Part shown: one piece after another, positions 61,526-64,000 of the stretch
How positions within the stretch are numbered: position 1 is the first letter of the stretch
How the letters are laid out: every line of letters starts with the position of its first letter
Source of the DNA: Absidia repens
Lineage: Eukaryota; Mucoromycota; Mucoromycetes; Mucorales; Cunninghamellaceae
Direction: 5' to 3'
Assembly: GCA_002105175.1 (NCBI GenBank)
Contig: MCGE01000045.1
Span: forward strand, 1-64,000
Length of the DNA: 64,000 nucleotides
Position numbers and translations under genes: made by a program
Notes under the pieces: generated by a model
Database searches by the model: none
Told to the model about the DNA's origin: nothing
What the model saw: the letters and a program-made list of their open reading frames with translations, nothing else

Positions 61526-61531
61526 AATAAA
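61526..61531 (+). terminator. Poly-A signal of paralog 2
   Basis: AATAAA 77 bp after the stop (TTCAATAAAGTC). Confidence 0.6.
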
Positions 61532-61824
61532 GTCAAAATTGTTTCATTTTTATACACTTCTATACCAGTTGCATTGATATATATATATATATATAGTATA
61601 GCACTCTCACAGCCCCAATTTTTATATGTTATGTCAAAGTAGTTCTATCCCCGCTGTTTTACAGCACGCCAACATATATATTATACATTATCAGGCAGAG
61701 CTCTGAGCATGGTCGCTGTCGGAAGCCGCCTAATAACCCGCCCTGCCGTTTTTTTCTTTTTTTCATCCACACATATTCATTCAACAAAGCAAAGAAAGCA
61801 AATAACTGTATGAGAGAGAAGAAA

Positions 61825-62145
61825 GGCAAGACATATTTTATTCAGATGTAGATATAAACTATGACAACTAACACCAAGCCATGGCACATGGCAACAATAA
61901 TCTCTTTTAAGGACTAATCTAATCTAATGAAGTTCCCAAATCCTGAATACAAAATGAAAGGGTTTCCCCCTGTATATTTGCATTGCATTTTTCTAAAATG
62001 CCCCTGATTCAAATTCTAACCCACTAATCCGAAGTTGACCATGACTTGAATGAAATTTGGATGAAGAAAAAGAATGAAAAAGGAAAAAAGGAATTGGGGA
62101 AAAAAAAAATTGAAAAAATAGAAAATCCCCAAGCGGTGTCGGTGT
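61825..62145 (-). repeat. Core element, copy 17 (diverged)
   Basis: Core at 61950-61981; the core half AAAATGAAAGGGTTTCCCC is perfect, then CTGTATATTTGC. The minus-strand poly-A signal is in ATTTTATTCAGATG at 61832-61845. It is closest to copy 10. Confidence 0.82.
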
Positions 62146-62439
62146 ATGAAATATAAACATAGTAAAGTCTACATTTTTAATGTTTATATTTTCAGAGCTA
62201 TCCAGCTGTCGATTTACAGTTTTTAAACTAATAATTGAGACGAGAAAAAATAAAAATTGGGACAGAGTCAAATATAATAAAGATAGATGATAATCTACAA
62301 AAAGCATTTGATAGCATGGACAAGTGGCATTTATGGATGGTAAGAAGCCAAAAAAAAAAAAAAAAAAAAAAGATGAGGGAGAATATAGGCGATCTGTTAC
62401 TAATGCGATTATCATGCGCTTTTGCATTATATAGCAAGA

Positions 62440-63005
62440 ACGGGCCAGAAGGCAACTTGGATGCGTCTTGGTTTTGGGAAGCAACCTCATTCGATTGTTC
62501 CAGCAAATTTGAAACGTGTTGCCCAACTTCTTGGTGTTATCTCGGCTTCTGCCTATGAAAAAATCAAGTTGGAAGTTGTTGAGGTAGAGCGATTTGATGA
62601 ACCGGACCACTGAGCCTGTAAAGATTGGTAGCGTTTTCAAACATTCTTGTCGCCATCCACTCCCCAAGGGAAGCTGTGCCTGTGCCGTTGAAATTATTAT
62701 GCAAGCAGGGGAAATACATGCTTCCAAATCAAAGATTGCGGATGAAATCATGACTCAAATTTATATCCACAGGTAAGTTGATGATCTGAAAAAAAGGCAC
62801 GCGGTTTAGCATACTAACTACAGCGTGTCTTTCTTATAGATTGCAGCTATTTCGATGGTCACCAGAGCTTTTCGATGTCAATGTCAGGACTTCCATAAAA
62901 GGCACAGCTGGACTTGTCGCAGCCGATATCTTCAATTTCAATCAACTGGTGGATTGGGGAATGCAGGAAAAATTAGACTTAGATAAAGATTTAAAAAAAA
63001 AATAG
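62440..63005 (+). pseudogene. Broken gene of unknown family
   Basis: Coding-like text in two frames: KQPHSIVPANLKRVAQLLGV and KIKLEVVEVERFDEPD (62480-62610), then one base out of frame EPVKIGSVFKHSCRHPLPKG, IMQAGEIHASKSKIADEIMT (62620-62772). A good intron (62773-62839, donor GGTAAG, branch site TACTAAC at 62813-62819, acceptor TTATAG) joins it to LQLFRWSPELFDVNVRTSIK...stop at 63003-63005. The 5' end is not clear. A one-base indel near 62605 breaks the frame. I do not recognise the family. Confidence 0.45.
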
Positions 63006-63340
63006 AAAATACAATTATATACCTCGCAAAAAAAATAAAACCATACATAAACCAAAAATTATGCATCAACTTGACTTCCATACATATCAATATTTTTCCC
63101 ACTGGTCTTTGATTATAATACTTTTTATTTCTACTTTATTTTATTCAATTTTATTTTTCTTCTTTTTCAAGGGAGACTTTATCAACAAAAGTTCTGGTGC
63201 TCACTACTTACTATCAACAACTTAGTTGCGCTATCTACATCTATCCAAAAGGGCGACTGGTTGATCAAAAAATCTCGACATCTGCCTTTTGGAAGTCCGA
63301 TACCTGTTCTTTCAGGTGCGACACCGATTTCCAAAATGTA

Positions 63341-64000
63341 CAGTAACCTACTAAAAAAAACGCACACTTTTTGAAATGCCGATGATTTTTTGCATTTTTA
63401 TTTTTATTTTTATGCCTTCAATCATTGATCACTGGAGAGACAAACAAAAAAAAAAAAAAAACTATTTTAATGTATAAAAAGGTGAACATATATGGTTTTT
63501 ATTGATGTAAAAAAAATTTAAAATGTCAATACAAAAAAAATAAATAAAGCCGACTACCAACGGGTGCTCATTCCCTCCGCTCTGATGACTGCTTCCATCC
63601 TTTCAGGCATGGAATCGATGAGACCATTGAATTTTTCAGGTGTTATGGAGTCCCAGCACCTAACTATCGCCTGTTCGAATTGTTCGATGCTCATATATGG
63701 TGACGTATTTTTATGGACTTTGACCTTTAACTTGTACCACAGATTCTCGATCGGATTTAAATCAGGGGACATCGCCGGCCATTCCATTTTCACTATGCCC
63801 TTGTTTTCACGCCAGCGCTTTGGAGCCAGGCTTCGGTGAATTGGGGCACCGTCCTCCATCAATATCATGCCATTATCGTCGGGCCAAAAACGTTCCAAAG
63901 GACCTTCGTAAATCTGATCTACGAACACCTTCGCTGTGATGCGGCATTTTTTCCCATCTGGTGTCTTGCGCGTGAATACACCAAGCTCAGTCTTCCTTCC
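63341..64000 (-). mobile_element. Second Tc1 element, partial at window edge
   Basis: TA at 63339-63340 followed by CAGTAACCTACTAAAAAAAA, the expected outer end of a Tc1 inverted repeat. The transposase lies inside on the minus strand. The other end is outside the window. The terminal sequence differs from the element at 1623, so it is a different Tc1 lineage. Confidence 0.8.
63554..64000 (-). CDS. Tc1 transposase, C-terminal part (5' end outside window)
   Basis: Open from the window edge to the stop at 63554-63556. It shows MEDGAPIHRS and SPDLNPIENLWYKLK, with 34 residues between Asp and Glu (DD34E), then the usual tail MPERMEAVIRAEG. The reading frame stays open through 64000 (ELGVFTRKTPDGKK), so the visible part looks intact. 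Only about 35% identical by eye to the transposase at 2015. Confidence 0.9.
   Translation of the reverse strand, partial: GRKTELGVFTRKTPDGKKCRITAKVFVDQIYEGPLERFWPDDNGMILMEDGAPIHRSLAPKRWRENKGIVKMEWPAMSPDLNPIENLWYKLKVKVHKNTSPYMSIEQFEQAIVRCWDSITPEKFNGLIDSMPERMEAVIRAEGMSTRW

Overview
The window looks like nuclear DNA of an early-diverging fungus, most likely Mucoromycota. The genes are split by short introns (about 70-140 bp, GT...AG, one with a clear TACTAAC branch site). Conserved proteins match fungal DCP1, RPB3 and SLM1/2, and intergenic DNA is A/T-rich with very long poly-A and poly-T runs. The lineage is inferred from these traits, not from a marker gene. No rRNA, certain tRNA or CRISPR array was found.

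1-23 kb is a repeat and transposon domain with no intact host gene. Its skeleton is a higher-order repeat (core element - 17-mer/poly-A minisatellite - block C - 36-bp minisatellite - block D - 15-bp minisatellite - next core element) with a period of about 2.3 kb. Independent insertions lie in it: a Tc1 element (DD34E), solo LTRs of at least three types with 5-bp target duplications, a gag-protease remnant itself hit by an LTR, a LINE 3' end hit by two LTRs, and a hAT-like non-autonomous element with an 8-bp duplication nested in an LTR. Several insertions are proven by intact 'empty sites' in sister repeats within the window.

23-38 kb holds accessory genes: a small secreted protein, an F-box/leucine-rich protein and a tandem pair of HET-domain-like genes, the second with a one-base frameshift at an A10 run. 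38-55 kb is a compact housekeeping block: DCP1 (mRNA decapping), RPB3 (RNA polymerase II), a BAR-PH protein of the SLM1/2 type, an unrecognised 660-aa protein, a second F-box protein and a poly-Q coiled-coil protein. 57-61.5 kb carries a tandem pair of paralogs of an unrecognised family. The right edge has a broken unknown gene and the end of a second Tc1 element.

The most unusual feature is a dispersed element with a nearly invariant core of about 20-40 bp (GGGGAAACCCTTTCATTTTG and neighbours). It occurs about 17 times, in both orientations, between accessory genes and throughout the repeat domain, but not in the 38-55 kb housekeeping block. It has a gene-like layout: CCGCCCACGTG-like box, pyrimidine tract, core, then one or more AATAAA.
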